Shown: in pieces, positions 46,901 through 49,900 of the stretch
Position numbering within the stretch: the first letter of the stretch is position 1
Layout: each line of letters starts with the position of its first letter
Source of the DNA: Symsagittifera roscoffensis
Taxonomy: Eukaryota; Xenacoelomorpha; Acoela; Convolutidae
NCBI RefSeq assembly: GCF_963678635.1
Contig: NC_087065.1
Location: 62,212,754 to 62,276,753, forward strand
Direction of reading: 5' to 3'
Length of the DNA: 64,000 nt
The notes under the pieces: generated by a model
Databases searched by the model: none
What the model saw: the letters and a program-made list of their open reading frames with translations, nothing else
Told to the model about the DNA's origin: nothing
Position numbers and translations under genes: made by a program

Positions 46901-49900
46901 AATCTGATCAGCTAATGAAACAATTGTCAATTCGATTGAAGGGACTGTTTTTTAGACTTTTTTCGGGTTTTGATTTCATTTCTTTGACTTTTGTTTTTAG
47001 AACTGTTTTTTTTTCTCAACTGTTTTTTACACAAGTGAAGCTTCTTTGCTGGCACCTTTGCTTTCTCAAAAGTGGCGAAAAGACCCTGTATGATTAATGC
47101 AAATACCCTGTGTGATGGGAAGACCCTGTGTCGCATATTCTGCTTGTCTCTCTACCTTACCCGGCGGCCTTCGAAAATTGTAGTGGGGGAATTTCTTGAT
47201 AACTTTTTTTGGCTTCGCTTTTGTTTTTGTAGACAAAGCGTTATGGCTTCAGAAAATGTCCAAATTTTAGTTTGACCGTTTCTAGGAAAATTTTTACCTT
47301 TTCTTGAAAACTACTCTGCTAAACACTGGAGATCAAAGGCTCAATCATAAGAACTGCTGTTAGAATCCTTCCCGCAGAAACGGCTATAACCTAATTAATG
47401 TAGAAAAATGTTGTAAGTTTGACCGTTTTTGGAAACTTGACTTTTCTCAAACTATCATGGCAAATCTGGCATAAAGGGATCAATCGAAAGAAAAGGTAGC
47501 AGCAGTTTTGTCTGCTGAGCAACTACGAACTTTTTTGTAGAAATTAGTTTAAACGCAGAAAAAATCGACATTTGAAATTTAGACCGTTCGGAAACTTTTG
47601 ATTTTCTCGAAAACTATCGTGCCAAATCTGAAAGAGTTTGGGTTTTCTTTGGTTGCTGAATAGTCTTGTCAATTTAATAGTTGCTGTTACTGCTTTAGTG
47701 GTAGTAGCTAGCGTTATTTAATTTCCGATACACATAGGTCAGTCGTATACTAAATTGTAGAGAACGGGAAGAGATCGGTTTGGCGTGGTTTTCAAATGTC
47801 GTTAAAATTGTTTAAGTCAAACACCGGTCTAGAAATTGTGAAAAAAGAAACCTCTGGTTGCATTTTTCGCTAACCAATTTCTAAAATAAGGCTTTAACGC
47901 ATTGAAGTGTAAAAGACGGAGGGAAGAAACTTATATATGTCGCATTGGTTTTTTTTGTCGTTTTTCAGGAAAGTTCACGCCAAATTTGACTTGATTTCTT
48001 AATTTTGAGGAAAGCTATATACGCTTTAAAAGAACTTAAAAACAAATGGCGTAAAAAACAAGAATTAGTTTCTTTTTCAGAATTCTCAGCGGAATAAAAA
48101 TTATTTATTGATCGAGTTTCCTCAAATTGGGTTAATTTGATCAAAAAATAGTCAAGCATAAAATCTCACGTTGTCTGCCTAGATCATATACATGGTGGTG
48201 TCGTCTACTGTGAACAACCTGTTGCTGCGAAGGGAGATGTGCCACTGGTTCAAGGGCATGCAGATCAGGTACGCACAACATCATTCACTTCAAATAATTT
48301 TCACATTGTGACTATTTGTTACCACTCTTTACTGAAAAATACGTTTATTACTTCCTACAAGGATACAAGTATGATAGTTTGGTCTCCATAAAGGAAATTT
48401 GAAAGATGCTCCGAAACATTTTCGTGGCAGATTAACCAATTAAATTATACAGATACGCATCATGTTTTTGATCCTTAATTTTATTTTTTAGTCTTCACTG
48501 TACGATGTAAACTGTTTTAGGATCTTATTATTATGTATTTTTTTTTAAAGTAATGAATGTAATGATACTTCAGGTACAACTTGTCTGAGTTGGAGGAGTG
48601 GCTTCGCAACCACAGACTGGCAGAATGTGGCACCGAGGAACAGCTGGCAGTGCTGGTGGAGATCGCACAGCTGCTGCAAGTGGGCAAGAAAACAGACGCA
48701 GATGTCGACAACATCGTGTTCATGTGCAAGAAACTCACTAACCAACAAGTTAGTGAACCCATAATGTTTGCACTAGAACTGAACAAAGCTCGTTTTAATT
48801 ATACTGGGAAAATTAACTAAGGCGAAAATGTATTTTTCCTGTTTGCGACAATTAGTCTTTTGAGACGTCTAGTTCTGAAAATTTATTTGGTCAAAACATT
48901 CCGAATAGCCAGGGTGGAAATTAAATAGTTCAATAAGATAAACGAGAAACCCCATAGTAATTACCATAAAAATTCGTTGGAAATAAATCTATTTCAATTT
49001 GAGAAAGTTTCTTTACCCTTGAGATCAGCAAGAGTGCTGCAATCGGGTACTAGACTTTTCCCCCGTAAATAACATGTTCACAGAATGGTAAATTTAGTAG
49101 GAATGATAAGTTGCCATGCTCAATTTCTTGGAAATTAAAAAACAAGTTACCATCATTTATGTAGTATTTAGGCGAGGTTAGTTTCAGTTTATTGTTTCGA
49201 TGTTGATTTTCGGATTCGTAGTTTTCGTCCTAGTTTCCGTCAGCTCGTTTTTAAGAGTCATGAACATCGTGTATACTTTTATACAGGTCTTGATGATTTT
49301 TTTTCAGGAAGTCTTAGAATTTTCCGCGGTTTGATTTTTGAGATTAATTTTCAACTCAATTCTAAAAGGAAGGCAAACTCCACTAACGAACAGCGAAAAT
49401 GTAAAGTCAATGAAAAATTTATCGACTTCTAGTTCCGAAAGTGGATTTTAATTTTCGGATTTCCTAGCGGAAAAAATTACCTGTTGATCCATTTTTCACA
49501 TTAGCGAACCATTTAGCGTAGTTTATTAGTAGCAATCTACTTGTTCCCAACCTAACGCGCAAATAGAAGAAAGTAGTTGATTTATATTTGGTGGCACTTT
49601 CGACTTGCCTAATTTTTATTTAATGATCTCCTTTTCGTCGTTTTATTGCTATTGTTTGCGAGGTACAGCTTCGTCTCTGTGTCTCAAATTGGTTTTATTC
49701 TGTCAAAAAAGTGTGTTTTATAGATTAATCTTGAAATTTGAAGAGATTTAAGGCCATAAATTGAAGTTTTTTTCCATTCACCATGTTGTAACGCAATTTT
49801 GTGATATCGGAAGTGTTCCGATACTCGGCTTAGCTTCTCTGTGTACTATTTATTTTTTTGTCTCGGATATGTTTAATTGGCGAAGTATAAAACAATTTAG

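Larger units (their letters stand above)
43353..48182 (+). other. 4.8-kb myosin intron 21 with several repeats
   Basis: Holds the hairpin-led repeat (43522), a (TA)n microsatellite (43894-43955), SINE copy B (45301-45485), a 44-bp tandem duplication (46547-46628) and, near 47955-48165, a truncated MITE-like copy that runs up to the next exon. A - strand frame of 119 codons at 46050-46409 is open but matches nothing I know. Confidence 0.55.

Noticed and set aside
48538-48573. Exon 23 acceptor derived from a MITE end (AAAGTAATGAATGTAATGA)
   Set aside because: The similarity to the repeat start is short, and no internal blocks of the family lie nearby, so it may be chance.
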